Source of the DNA: an uncultured Bacteroidales bacterium | GTDB taxonomy: Bacteria > Bacteroidota > Bacteroidia > Bacteroidales > Paludibacteraceae | Direction: 5' to 3' | DNA length: 64,000 nucleotides | Assembly (NCBI GenBank): GCA_947164985.1 | Contig: CAMUYI010000002.1 | Coordinates: 1-64,000, forward strand | Part shown: one piece after another, positions 25,648 through 34,725 of the stretch | How positions within the stretch are numbered: position 1 is the first letter of the stretch | Layout of the letters: each line of letters begins with the position of its first letter | Notes under the pieces: model-generated | What the model was told of the DNA's origin: nothing | Databases searched by the model: none | The model's input: the letters and a program-made list of their open reading frames with translations, nothing else | Program-made: the position numbers and the translations under genes

Positions 25648-25880
25648 GTACACAAGAAAAAGTAATGCAAGTTGTCGCAGAGGTTTGCGATGTGCCGGTA
25701 ACAGAGGTAACGCTGAATAGCGCAATTGGTGATTTCCCTGCATGGGATAGCATGGGACAATTGGCAATTCTTCAACGCATGGAATCTGAGTTCGATATTA
25801 TGTTCGAGCCGGAGGATATGATGGAGATCGAAGATGTTAACGACATCGTGAAGGCAGTAGAAGCAAAATTGGAATGCTGA
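25644..25880 (+). CDS. acyl carrier protein
   Basis: A 78-residue carrier protein. The phosphopantetheine serine is Ser36 in the WDSMGQL motif; acidic helices II and III follow (EPEDMMEIEDVNDIV). It differs from a fatty-acid AcpP (DSLDTVE context) and belongs to the specialised carriers found with AMP ligases in surface-sugar clusters. Overlaps its neighbours by 4 and 7 bp. Confidence 0.92.
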   Translation: MSTQEKVMQVVAEVCDVPVTEVTLNSAIGDFPAWDSMGQLAILQRMESEFDIMFEPEDMMEIEDVNDIVKAVEAKLEC

Positions 25881-27211
25881 CGATAGAACAGCAAATAGAA
25901 CGCAATGCGCAGCGGATGACGGAGAAGGTGGCGCTGATATGCAAGGATACCGAGGTGAGCTATGGCGAACTATGGGAACGTTGCTGCGAGGAAGCAAAGC
26001 GATTGCAGGAGGATGCGAGTTTCTATAAAGGGAAACGCGTCATCTTGGCTGCTGCCGGAAATGCGGAGTTCGTTTACCAGTATTTCGGAACGCATCTGGC
26101 AGGAGGCATTTGTGTACCGATTGATCCGGATACCAAGGAAGGACGACGGGACTATATTCAGTCCGTCGTCAATGAAGATTTTAGATTTAAGATTGAAGAT
26201 TTGGACGGTATCGCGGACATCATGTTCACGACGGGGACGACGGGAGCACCGAAAGGGGTAGTGTTGACGCATGAGAATATCGCGGCATCGGCTCGGAACA
26301 TCAATGCGTATATCGGTAACGATGCGGATGATATAGAGCTATTGGCGCTTCCGGTGAGTCACTCGTTCGGACTGGGACGCTTGCGGTGCGTGTTGTCAAA
26401 AGGTGGTACCATCGTGTTGCTGGGAACGTTTGCGAACGTAAAACGGTTCTTTGCTGCGCTGGACGAATATCATGTGACGGGATTCGGAATGGTTCCTGCC
26501 AGTTGGGCATACCTGAAGATGATGAGTCGCGATAAGATTCGGAACTATGCTGACCAACTGAAGTACATCGAGATTGGCAGTTCGTTCATGAGCATTGAGG
26601 ACAAGAAGATGCTGATGGAGTGGTTGCCAAGCACACGAATGTGCATGCACTATGGGTTGACAGAGGCTTCGCGTAGTGCGTTCATGGAGTTTCATGAGTA
26701 CGCGGAGAATCTGAGTTCCATCGGTAAGGCAGCTCCGAACGTGGATATTCGGATTATTGACGGAGAGATCTGCGTGAAGGGTGAGCACGTGACCAAGAGC
26801 TATTGGAACGAGAGTCCGGAACGGATTGCACAAGATTTTCATGGCGACTATTTCCGGACAGGAGACAGCGGTTGGATGGACGAGGATGGCCATATCTACA
26901 TCAAAGGACGTATCAAAGAGATGATCAATGTGGGTGGCGAAAAAGTAAGTCCGATGGAGGTGGAAGATGTGCTGAATGCCATTCCGCAGATCAAGGAGAG
27001 TGCATGTTGTGCAATGCCGGATAAGGTGATGGGAGAGGTTGTCGAAGCGTTTATCGTTGAGAAAGAACCTATCACGGATGCGGAGATCATGGAGATTATC
27101 AAGCCGCAGTTGGAGAACTATAAATGGCCGAAGAAGATTCAGCGCATCGCTGAGATTCCGAAAACAAGTTCCGGAAAAATTCAGCGGCTACAGCTGAAAG
27201 TGAATAGTTAA
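25874..27211 (+). CDS. AMP-dependent acyl/amino acid ligase (ANL family)
   Basis: A 445-residue adenylating enzyme expected to load the adjacent acyl carrier protein. The P-loop-like MFTTGTTGAPKGVVLTHEN is complete; HYGLTEASR, YFRTGDSGWMDEDGHIYIKGR and the C-terminal lysine in KTSSGKIQR are the other ANL core motifs. It is shorter than many acyl-CoA synthetases in the N-terminal part. Residues about 102-111 (EDFRFKIEDLD) are translated from a heptamer array, and its stop codon lies in another (27199-27226). Confidence 0.92.
   Translation: MLTIEQQIERNAQRMTEKVALICKDTEVSYGELWERCCEEAKRLQEDASFYKGKRVILAAAGNAEFVYQYFGTHLAGGICVPIDPDTKEGRRDYIQSVVNEDFRFKIEDLDGIADIMFTTGTTGAPKGVVLTHENIAASARNINAYIGNDADDIELLALPVSHSFGLGRLRCVLSKGGTIVLLGTFANVKRFFAALDEYHVTGFGMVPASWAYLKMMSRDKIRNYADQLKYIEIGSSFMSIEDKKMLMEWLPSTRMCMHYGLTEASRSAFMEFHEYAENLSSIGKAAPNVDIRIIDGEICVKGEHVTKSYWNESPERIAQDFHGDYFRTGDSGWMDEDGHIYIKGRIKEMINVGGEKVSPMEVEDVLNAIPQIKESACCAMPDKVMGEVVEAFIVEKEPITDAEIMEIIKPQLENYKWPKKIQRIAEIPKTSSGKIQRLQLKVNS
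26177..26204. repeat. heptamer array inside the ANL ligase gene
   Basis: Units GATTTTA, GATTTAA, GATTGAA, GATTTGG, translated in frame as DFRFKIEDL just before the conserved MFTTGTTG motif. The unit type is the same as in the gaps at 20731 and 29701. Confidence 0.8.
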
Positions 27212-27226
27212 GAGTGAAAAGTTAAT
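27199..27226. repeat. heptamer array at the ANL-LuxEC junction
   Basis: Units AGTGAAT, AGTTAAG, AGTGAAA, AGTTAAT. It contains the TAA stop of the ligase and runs to the start of the LuxE-LuxC gene at 27230. Confidence 0.85.
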
Positions 27227-27229
27227 AGT

Positions 27230-29698
27230 ATGGAAGAAAATATGACAGCGGAGTTGTTAGGAATGCCACCGTATGAGCAGAGTGCGGAAGCGGACGCTAT
27301 GTTTATGGAGGCGCTGCAAGAAGAATTGCAGTTCCATTATGACCATAATGAGGCATATCGACAGTTCTGTAATCGCAAAGGTTTTGATCCGCATATGCCG
27401 TTAACGGATATCGCGCAGATACCTCCTGTTGCCGTTAGTGTGTTTAAAGAGTTGGGATTCTCGTTGGCATCTGTGCCCAAAGAGGATATTCGTCTGCGTT
27501 TACAATCTTCCGCTACATCCGGTACACCAAGTACGATAGTGGTAGATAAGGAGACCTCACGTCGTCAAGCTAAAGCAATGGTCAAAGTGATGCAGGAGGT
27601 GATTGGTCGCGAACGCAAGCCGTTCCTTGTGATGGATATTGATCCTCGTTCGGAGTTCAAAGCATTGTTAGGAGCACGTTTTGCAGCGATAACGGGGTAT
27701 CTGAACTTTGCGAGCAAGGCTGCGTATTTCCTGAAAGCGAACGAGAAACGAGTGTCGTATTTCGATGTGGAAGCGATGCAGGAGTACCTGCGTTCGTTGC
27801 CGGAAGAGCAACCTGTGGTGGTGTTCGGATTCACGTATATCTTGTATTCACAGGTGTTGAAAGCATTGCAAGCCGCGAATGTGAAACTACGCTTGCCGAA
27901 GGGTTCGAAAATCATCCATATCGGTGGTTGGAAAAAATTAGAGAGCGAGAAAGTGGAGAAATCCCTTTTTAACAAACAACTATCAGAGGTGTTTGGCATT
28001 GAACCGACTGACGTGGTGGATATATATGGCTTTACAGAGCAGATGGGATTGAACTATCCGGATTGTCCGTGTGGATGCAAGCATACAAGTAATTATGTTC
28101 GCGTACTCGTGCGCGATACGCAGACGCGTGAAGTGCTTCCTGCAGGAAAAGAAGGAATGTTGGAGTTCATCAGTCCTGTGCCGCATTCATATCCGGGTAA
28201 TGCCGTGCTGACGGATGACTTGGGATATATGATTGACGAACCGTGTCCATGCGGACGTGGAGGTACGCGGTTCATGGTAACCGGACGACTCAAGAAAGCG
28301 GAGATTCGTGGGTGCGGAGATATTCTCGCTAACAAACTGACGTTCTCTGCGAAAGTTGATAGTCAAGAGTCGAGAGTCGATAGTCTGGATGTGCAGTCGT
28401 ATCATGGTGCGGAACTGCTAACTACGGAAGCGAAGGAGCAGTTAAAGGAAGTCATCGGTTCGTTGCGAGATGCGCAGAAATGGTTGCGTGAACAGCCGGT
28501 AGACGGACTGATCGGACTGATTGACTTGGCTGCGAAACGATGGTTGGCAGAACCGCAATACCAGGTGCTGAAAGATAAGGGACTATTGTTCTTATCGACT
28601 TGGTGCGCGGAGAATAACTTGCGGAGAGTGGCGCAATTGGGTTTGCGTGGCAATGTGGGTTATGCGGACGGATGGCATGCGATGCCGGACAGCGAGAAAC
28701 ACATGATGTGTGCCAATGCGCGTGGTCTGGTGTGCCATTGGTTAGCCGGAAACGTGCAGATACTGGGGCTGTTTGCGTTGGTACAAGCGATAATGACGAA
28801 GAACTGCAACTTGCTGAAAGTGTCGAAGAACGACGAAGGTGTGTTCCGATTGTTGCTTACGGCATTTGAAGAACTGGAGTACGCATGTGCAGACGGACGT
28901 GTCGTCAAAGGCGATGATTTGTTACGGACAATAGCAGTCGTTTATTTCCCCAGGACAGCGGATGAAGTGGCTCGAGAGATGTCGGCATCGGCTGATGTGC
29001 GTATCGCATGGGGAGGACGTGAGGCAGTGGAGACAGTTGCCGGTTATCCGTCGCGATATGATTCGGAGACGGTGATTTTTGGTCCGAAACTATCGATGGC
29101 TGTGATTGCACGGGAGGACTTGCAGGACGAACAGGAAGCACGCAAACTGGCACGACGTGTGGCTGTGGATGTGTCGATATTTGACCAGACCGGTTGTGCG
29201 TCACCGCATAATGTGTATGTGGAGCGCAATGGGACAGTGAGTCCGGAGCAGTTCTGCGAGTTGCTGACGGAAGCGATGCGCAAGACGGAGTTGCAGATTC
29301 CGAAACCGGCAATGTCGGCCGAACAGGTGAGTGCGATTCATTCGATACGCAGCGTGTATGATTTCTGCGGCAAGGTGTATGGCTCGGAAACGATGTCGTA
29401 CACAATCCTGCTGGAAGAGGATCCAAAGGCGCATAAGCCGGTTTACTCGCGTGTGATTTTTGTGCACGTGGTGGATGATATCCGGGATGCGTTGCAGTAT
29501 GTAAATGAGGATGTTCAGACGATTGGCGTGTCGGGTGTGAGTGAGCGAGTAGGGGCTTTTGCTTCTGCCGCTGCCGAGATGGGAGCGATGCGTTTCCCGT
29601 TGATTGGTCGCATGCTCAACTTCGAGATGCCGTGGGACGGAATCATTTTGATTGATCGATTAGTTAAATGGAACACGTTGGCTGGGCCGATGTGCTGA
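27230..29698 (+). CDS. fused LuxE-like acyl-protein synthetase and LuxC-like acyl reductase
   Basis: An 822-residue two-domain protein. Residues 1 to about 370 are LuxE-like, an adenylating acyl-protein synthetase: LRLQSSATSGTPSTIVVDKE, VDIYGFTEQMGLNYPDCPCG. Residues from about 390 are LuxC-like, the NADPH-dependent reductase that makes an aldehyde from an acyl thioester: LGLRGNVGYADGWHAMPDSE, GNVQILGLFALVQAIMTKN, and a DQTGCASPHNVYVE motif with the acyl-accepting cysteine. In luminous bacteria LuxE and LuxC are separate subunits of fatty acid reductase. Here the linker (about residues 375-387) is a heptamer array. No luciferase genes are present; the role is probably in surface-sugar decoration. 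Confidence 0.88.
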   Translation: MEENMTAELLGMPPYEQSAEADAMFMEALQEELQFHYDHNEAYRQFCNRKGFDPHMPLTDIAQIPPVAVSVFKELGFSLASVPKEDIRLRLQSSATSGTPSTIVVDKETSRRQAKAMVKVMQEVIGRERKPFLVMDIDPRSEFKALLGARFAAITGYLNFASKAAYFLKANEKRVSYFDVEAMQEYLRSLPEEQPVVVFGFTYILYSQVLKALQAANVKLRLPKGSKIIHIGGWKKLESEKVEKSLFNKQLSEVFGIEPTDVVDIYGFTEQMGLNYPDCPCGCKHTSNYVRVLVRDTQTREVLPAGKEGMLEFISPVPHSYPGNAVLTDDLGYMIDEPCPCGRGGTRFMVTGRLKKAEIRGCGDILANKLTFSAKVDSQESRVDSLDVQSYHGAELLTTEAKEQLKEVIGSLRDAQKWLREQPVDGLIGLIDLAAKRWLAEPQYQVLKDKGLLFLSTWCAENNLRRVAQLGLRGNVGYADGWHAMPDSEKHMMCANARGLVCHWLAGNVQILGLFALVQAIMTKNCNLLKVSKNDEGVFRLLLTAFEELEYACADGRVVKGDDLLRTIAVVYFPRTADEVAREMSASADVRIAWGGREAVETVAGYPSRYDSETVIFGPKLSMAVIAREDLQDEQEARKLARRVAVDVSIFDQTGCASPHNVYVERNGTVSPEQFCELLTEAMRKTELQIPKPAMSAEQVSAIHSIRSVYDFCGKVYGSETMSYTILLEEDPKAHKPVYSRVIFVHVVDDIRDALQYVNEDVQTIGVSGVSERVGAFASAAAEMGAMRFPLIGRMLNFEMPWDGIILIDRLVKWNTLAGPMC
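28354..28388. repeat. heptamer array forming the LuxE-LuxC linker
   Basis: Units AGTTGAT, AGTCAAG, AGTCGAG, AGTCGAT, AGTCTGG, translated as VDSQESRVDSLD exactly between the two enzymatic domains. The units match those found between separate genes. Confidence 0.88.
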
Positions 29699-29700
29699 GA

Positions 29701-29728
29701 GATTTTAGATTTGAGATTTTTGATTTGG
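29701..29728. repeat. heptamer array before pseI
   Basis: GATTTTA, GATTTGA, GATTTTT, GATTTGG directly after the LuxE-LuxC stop and 4 bp before the pseI start. Confidence 0.85.
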
Positions 29729-29732
29729 TGAT

Positions 29733-30749
29733 ATGAGTAAAACTTTCGTTGTGGCAGAATTATCTGCGAATCATGGACATAAGTTAGAGAATGCGTTAGC
29801 TTCGGTACATGCAGCCAAGGCTGCCGGAGCGGATGCGATTAAGATTCAGACGTATACGGCAGATACAATAACGTTAGATTGCCATAAAGATGAGTTTATG
29901 GTTCATGGCGGTTTATGGGATGGCGAATATTTGTATGGGTTATATCAACAAGCATATACTCCGTGGGAATGGCATGAAGCTATATATGAAGAGGCACGAA
30001 AGATTGGTTTGACGTGCTTTTCAACGCCCTTTGATCAATCGGCAGTGGACTTTCTGGAAGAGTTAGGCAATCCGATCTATAAGATTGCGTCGTTTGAGAT
30101 CACGGACATTCCGCTAATCGAGTATGTCGCATCGAAGCATAAACCGATGGTTATCTCGACCGGAATCGCTACTCCGGATGATATTCAATTAGCTTTAGAT
30201 GCATGCAAACGGGTAGGGAATGAGGATGTGACGTTGCTGCATTGCGTTTCGGCCTATCCTGCTCCGATGGAGTTGGTGAATCTGCGGACGATGATGGATA
30301 TGGCAGAGCGTTATGGTGTACGTGTCGGATTGTCAGACCATACGATGGGAGCGGATGTGGCGATTGCTGCTGTGGCGTTGGGTGCTACGATGGTGGAGAA
30401 ACATTTCATCTTAGATAGAGCTATCGGAGGACCGGATGCTGGATTCTCCATGCAGCAGGATGAGTTTGCAGCGATGGTACAATCAATACGCAATACAGAG
30501 AAGGCTTTAGGAAAGGTGGTGTATAAGACGGATCCGACATCTATAGCAGGGCGCGAATATTGTCGCTCATTGTATGTGGCAGAAGACATGAAAGCCGGGG
30601 ATGTGATCACAGAACAGAATGTCCGTTCGGTAAGACCAGGATACGGATTGGCACCGAAGTACATGCCGGAGATATTAGGGAAGAGAGCGAATCGGGATCT
30701 TGCCAAAGGAGAGAGAATGAGCCTGGATTTTATCGATGATAGATTATAG
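29733..30749 (+). CDS. pseI: pseudaminic acid synthase
   Basis: A 338-residue NeuB-family enzyme that condenses 2,4-diacetamido-2,4,6-trideoxy-L-altrose with phosphoenolpyruvate. The barrel shows AELSANHGHKLENAL, ADAIKIQTYTADTITLD and TCFSTPFDQSAVDFLEEL; MVEKHFILDRAIGGPDAGFS closes it. Residues from about 283 form the SAF antifreeze-like domain (RSLYVAEDMKAGDVITEQNVR). The FSTPFDQSAVDFLE context is typical of PseI rather than NeuB. Together with pseB, C, F, G and H it completes the CMP-pseudaminate pathway. Confidence 0.95.
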   Translation: MSKTFVVAELSANHGHKLENALASVHAAKAAGADAIKIQTYTADTITLDCHKDEFMVHGGLWDGEYLYGLYQQAYTPWEWHEAIYEEARKIGLTCFSTPFDQSAVDFLEELGNPIYKIASFEITDIPLIEYVASKHKPMVISTGIATPDDIQLALDACKRVGNEDVTLLHCVSAYPAPMELVNLRTMMDMAERYGVRVGLSDHTMGADVAIAAVALGATMVEKHFILDRAIGGPDAGFSMQQDEFAAMVQSIRNTEKALGKVVYKTDPTSIAGREYCRSLYVAEDMKAGDVITEQNVRSVRPGYGLAPKYMPEILGKRANRDLAKGERMSLDFIDDRL

Positions 30750-30802
30750 ATGATAGATGAACTTAAGAGGTAAGAGCTAAGAGTTAAGAGCTAAGAGTTA
30801 AG
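30740..30802. repeat. longest heptamer array, nine units
   Basis: TAGATTA, TAGATGA, TAGATGA, ACTTAAG, AGGTAAG, AGCTAAG, AGTTAAG, AGCTAAG, AGTTAAG in exact 7-bp phase, from the pseI stop to 5 bp before the next start codon. A similar array covers the next gap (31857-31899). Confidence 0.92.
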
Positions 30803-30806
30803 AGAT

Positions 30807-31856
30807 ATGAGCGAGATGAAAACAAATAGGGCATTTGCGAAGGGAGTATCGACGGCATTCATTATAGAAAGTCCGTTCCAATTGCTATGTGCCTGGGAGG
30901 CGATTGAGGAGTTTGAGATCAAGGATTATAAGATTGTGCTGGTAATAGATGCAAATAATATCCGTAATAAGCAAACCATCGCCATGTTGAAAGATAAGAA
31001 GATGGCTTATGATGAATACTATTGGAATGACGAAAGCTTTAAAGATATCAGACCTCAAAATGTGCGGTATGATCGAATCATGATAGGCGACTATGATGAT
31101 CTATGTTTGATGCAGGTATGCGAATATTATGCATCTAAGCATGCAGAGGTAGTATTTATGGATGATGGCTTGTCTTCTATCATGCTATTAAAAGGACTTC
31201 CCTATCAACATACTCCATTTTTGGCAAAGATACGGAAACTATTGAAAGGCGATATAGCGATAGAACGTGCACGAAAGAAAATGTTTGAGCATTGGGAGGA
31301 AATCGGTATCGAGAATAACTATACTATGTACACCCTGTATGATAATATCAAGTCTCGAAAATTCAAGATATATCCTAATTCATTGTCTCACTTGTGTACC
31401 AAAGAAAAGAAGGGACGTGACGTAATCTTGATTGTAGGAACAACCATATTGGATGTGGCTTATGAGCATAATATTCCAGTTCCTGTATTTGAAGGACTGA
31501 TGTGGACAAAACTCGTAGAGGTAAAGGAACAGTATCCGGACAAAGAGATAATATACATACCGCATGGAAGAGATCGGGATCCCCGTATAGAAGATATGTG
31601 CAAGTGTTTGCACGTAGAGTTTAAGCGTTTGGATATGTCGATAGAGTATTATGTGGTGAAAGAGAATCTGCATATAGAGGCGATATATGGTATGCTATCT
31701 ACCGCTTTGTCCACATTGCGCAAGATGACAGGGGCACCGATAACGTTATGGTCATTAGATGACAAAAAAGACAAGTATCAGTATCTGCACCGTCAGTATA
31801 TGGAGTATTATGAAAGAATGGGGATGAAGGTGGAAGAGATTCATGTACAGAGGTAA
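30807..31856 (+). CDS. sialyltransferase-like glycosyltransferase (putative pseudaminyltransferase)
   Basis: A 349-residue soluble protein. The start TAFIIESPFQLLCAWEAIEEF and later IYIPHGRDRDPR and SIEYYVVKENLHIEAIYGMLSTALSTL resemble bacterial GT52/polysialyltransferase-type enzymes, which carry the catalytic D/E-D/E-G and HP motifs. Placed directly after pseI, it is a good candidate for transferring pseudaminic acid from its CMP form. The identification is by pattern and context; the family assignment should be treated as likely, not certain. An alternative start is the ATG at 30819. Confidence 0.65.
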   Translation: MSEMKTNRAFAKGVSTAFIIESPFQLLCAWEAIEEFEIKDYKIVLVIDANNIRNKQTIAMLKDKKMAYDEYYWNDESFKDIRPQNVRYDRIMIGDYDDLCLMQVCEYYASKHAEVVFMDDGLSSIMLLKGLPYQHTPFLAKIRKLLKGDIAIERARKKMFEHWEEIGIENNYTMYTLYDNIKSRKFKIYPNSLSHLCTKEKKGRDVILIVGTTILDVAYEHNIPVPVFEGLMWTKLVEVKEQYPDKEIIYIPHGRDRDPRIEDMCKCLHVEFKRLDMSIEYYVVKENLHIEAIYGMLSTALSTLRKMTGAPITLWSLDDKKDKYQYLHRQYMEYYERMGMKVEEIHVQR

Positions 31857-31898
31857 GAGATGATAGATGAACGAGTTAAGGAATTAAAGAGTTAAGGA

Positions 31899-32645
31899 AT
31901 GAAATTTATCAAAAAAATGAGGCATAAGTGGATGAAGTTGCGATTGCAGCCGATTCGGGTATTTTGCTTCCATGAGGTTAGTGAAGAAAGTAACGGAAGT
32001 AATGACTGGATGCCTACGGAGCAATTGAAGCGGATGTTGCTGCAAATCCAGGATGAGGGGTACGTGTTTATTTCGTTTAAAGAAGCCTATAGACATATAT
32101 GTAACGATTGCGTGCGCACGCGCAAATATGCGGTCCTGACGGCAGACGATGGGTTGCAATGTCAATTGGAGTTGTTGCCTTGGTTTGAGGAGAATAAGAT
32201 ACCTATTACGTTCTGCTTAAACGTAACCAGTCCGAAGCAAGAGAAATGCGGTAGGCCCTATCGGCAATGGTATCATATGGAGGACGAGAAGACAGAGAAA
32301 CAATTTGCTAAGCGATTGTATATATCCGAGAAAGAGTTGGATGCATTGGACTCGAAGATGGTATCGTATGCGCTACATGGATATAATCATGATGAATCGG
32401 CAGTGGAGATAACGCTTGATGAATTGCAGCGAGATATAGAGGGATGCATTGAGCGGTATGGACAGGATAAACATTATGTACCATTTTACGTATATAAATA
32501 CGGTACGCATAATGCAGATACAGATGAGGTAGTAAGGAGAAATAAATTAGTGCCGGTGTTGTCGGACGGTTTATGGAACTATAACGATGGCAAGTTAATA
32601 CATCGAGAAATATTGGAATATATCTATAGAACGACATGTCAGTAA
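31899..32645 (+). CDS. polysaccharide deacetylase (NodB-like, CE4)
   Basis: A 248-residue protein with the CE4 pattern: VFCFHEVS at the start, AVLTADDGLQCQLELLPWFEENKIPITFCLN (metal-binding Asp region), and a SYALHGYNHDESAVE segment with the His-x(3)-His-like ligands. It would remove N- or O-acetyl groups from a sugar. There is no signal peptide, so it may act on a cytoplasmic lipid- or nucleotide-linked intermediate. It overlaps the capA start by 10 bp. Confidence 0.78.
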   Translation: MKFIKKMRHKWMKLRLQPIRVFCFHEVSEESNGSNDWMPTEQLKRMLLQIQDEGYVFISFKEAYRHICNDCVRTRKYAVLTADDGLQCQLELLPWFEENKIPITFCLNVTSPKQEKCGRPYRQWYHMEDEKTEKQFAKRLYISEKELDALDSKMVSYALHGYNHDESAVEITLDELQRDIEGCIERYGQDKHYVPFYVYKYGTHNADTDEVVRRNKLVPVLSDGLWNYNDGKLIHREILEYIYRTTCQ

Positions 32646-33787
32646 GAATAGTTATAGCAGGAGATTTGTGCTTATGCGATAGGACAGCACATGCGGATTT
32701 GGAGACATTGATCCAAACGCATGAATCATGCATGCCGGTAATCAAGGGTGCAGATTATGCTGTCGTGAATCTGGAATGCGCGGTAGTTACTTCTGATAAA
32801 CCCAAGGCAATCAAGAAAGCCGGTCCGGCATTGAGATGCGAAGATAAGGTGGTAGATTTGGCTAAGGCATTAGGCTTTATGGCTTGCACATTAGCGAATA
32901 ATCACTTTGCGGATTATGGCAACGAAGGCGTACAAGAGACGTTGGACGTTTTAACTGCTCGTGAGATGGATTATGTGGGAGCCGGGATGAATGCAGAAGA
33001 TGCCAAGCGGATTTTATATAAGAAAATCAATGACGATACTTTTGCGATTATCAATGCCTGTGAGCATGAGTTTACGGTTGCGACAGAATCAAAAGCCGGA
33101 TGCAATGTATTGAATCCGATTAGTTTGTCGTACGATATCAAAGAAGCGAAGAAGAATGCGGACTATGTGATAATGATTATTCATGGTGGACATGAGGGCT
33201 ACCAACTGCCATCTCCGCGTATGCAGGAAACCTATCGGTTCTTCGTAGATATGGGAGCGGATGCGGTAGTGAACCATCACCAGCATTGCTATTCTGGATA
33301 TGAGCTATACAACGGGAAGCCGATTATATATGGATTAGGCAATTTCTCGTTTGATGAGAGAGGTATGCGGAATGACATATGGAATGAAGGATATATGGTG
33401 TCATTGACATTCGACAAGAAAATATCGTTTGATCTCATACCGTATGTGCAGAACGATGAGCAGATGGGTATTCAGATGATGAATGGTAAACGAGAGGAGG
33501 AGTTTGATGCGCGTATTAAGCAGCTGAATGCTATGATAGCTGATCCGAAGCAACTGCGAGAAGCATGGAATGCTATGGCAGAGCAGCATCGAGACGAGTA
33601 TATGCAACAACTTGAGCCATACCGGTACCCACTGTTGGTAAAAATGGCAAAGCTCCATTTGTTGCCAAAGAAGCTGATTGCTAAGTTGCTGCCGGAATAT
33701 ATGACAGAGAATAGAAGATTGTTTATGAAAAGTTACTTCCAATGCGAAGCACATCGGGATATAATGAATAAATTGTTAGAACAATGA
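32636..33787 (+). CDS. CapA-family metallophosphatase-like protein
   Basis: A 383-residue member of the CapA/PgsA family (calcineurin-like fold). IVIAGDLCLCDRT, VVNLECAVVTSDKP, LANNHFADYGNEGVQETLD, IIHGGHEGYQLPSPRMQE and VNHHQHCYSGYELYNGKPIIYGLGNFSFDE form the metal-site motifs. CapA proteins take part in capsule or poly-gamma-glutamate formation; the exact reaction is not established. No signal peptide is visible. It is coupled to the next gene by ATGA. Confidence 0.9.
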   Translation: MSVRIVIAGDLCLCDRTAHADLETLIQTHESCMPVIKGADYAVVNLECAVVTSDKPKAIKKAGPALRCEDKVVDLAKALGFMACTLANNHFADYGNEGVQETLDVLTAREMDYVGAGMNAEDAKRILYKKINDDTFAIINACEHEFTVATESKAGCNVLNPISLSYDIKEAKKNADYVIMIIHGGHEGYQLPSPRMQETYRFFVDMGADAVVNHHQHCYSGYELYNGKPIIYGLGNFSFDERGMRNDIWNEGYMVSLTFDKKISFDLIPYVQNDEQMGIQMMNGKREEEFDARIKQLNAMIADPKQLREAWNAMAEQHRDEYMQQLEPYRYPLLVKMAKLHLLPKKLIAKLLPEYMTENRRLFMKSYFQCEAHRDIMNKLLEQ

Positions 33788-34725
33788 CAAAGATAAAAGA
33801 ATATATGCACAAGAAGATGATGTGGGTATGCCGGAATATCTACTATAGGGTAAAGCCACGTTTCTTCTACACGTCGCCGAAGACGATGGCTGCTCTATGG
33901 TACGCTTATAACATGGATGAGTTGCCTCATTTTGCCCATCCAAGAGAGACAAATGAATTATGGATGTCCATCAATCTAAGAGCGAGGAAAGATCCGAAGG
34001 CTCGTGCATTGCGTATTCGTTGTGCCGATAAGTATGCCGTGCGTGAGTATGTGAAGGAGAAGGGTTTTGCGGATATACTGAATGAATGCTACGGAGTATA
34101 TGATTCGTTCGATGAGATTGATTTTGATAAACTGCCGAATCAGTTTGTACTGAAGTTAACCACGGGTTGCGGTATGAATTATATATGCAAAGACAAATCT
34201 AAAATTAACAAGGAAGAATTGCGATCAACGGTAGCTACATGGTTTGAGAAATGTAAGGATTATGGTCTGAAAACAGCAGAATGGCATTATGCGGAGATCA
34301 AGCCTCGTTTGATAGTAGAGAAATATCTGTCTCAATTAGGAGAATCGGTATCGTTGATAGATTATAAATGTCATTGCTTTAATGGTAAGTTATACCACAT
34401 TGAGACGATAAGTGATAGGGATAATGTGCATCATACCTTTAACTGTGATACTTATAATCCGCAATGGGAACGCACTGATTGCGTAATGCCGCAATATCAT
34501 ACGCCGCGTCGTATGTTGCCGAAGCCGCAGAGTTTTGAGTATATGAAGAAGATAGCAGAGACGTTGAGTGCGGATGCAGAATACGTGCGTGTAGATTTGT
34601 ATGAGATAGATGGAAAGGTGCTGTTCGGCGAATTAACGTACACACCGGCAGGATGTATCGAGTATGATTATTTGAAAGAGTATCGGGAAGACATGTGTCG
34701 ATTCTATTATGCAACAAAGAAGTAA
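33784..34725 (+). CDS. TupA-like ATP-grasp protein
   Basis: A 313-residue protein with ATP-grasp features: KLPNQFVLKLTTGCGMNYICKDKSKI, PRLIVEKYL, and EYVRVDLYEIDGKVLFGELTYTPAGC, as in the TupA-like family linked to surface polymers. Such enzymes may form an amide between a carboxyl group and an amine. A paralogue lies at 54570-55496. The next gene, an arginase, starts inside its last codons, which links the two. Confidence 0.85.
   Translation: MTKIKEYMHKKMMWVCRNIYYRVKPRFFYTSPKTMAALWYAYNMDELPHFAHPRETNELWMSINLRARKDPKARALRIRCADKYAVREYVKEKGFADILNECYGVYDSFDEIDFDKLPNQFVLKLTTGCGMNYICKDKSKINKEELRSTVATWFEKCKDYGLKTAEWHYAEIKPRLIVEKYLSQLGESVSLIDYKCHCFNGKLYHIETISDRDNVHHTFNCDTYNPQWERTDCVMPQYHTPRRMLPKPQSFEYMKKIAETLSADAEYVRVDLYEIDGKVLFGELTYTPAGCIEYDYLKEYREDMCRFYYATKK

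Noticed and set aside
27230..29698. LuxE-LuxC as part of a light-producing lux operon
   Set aside because: No luciferase (luxA, luxB) or luxD is present, and the genes lie within a sugar cluster.
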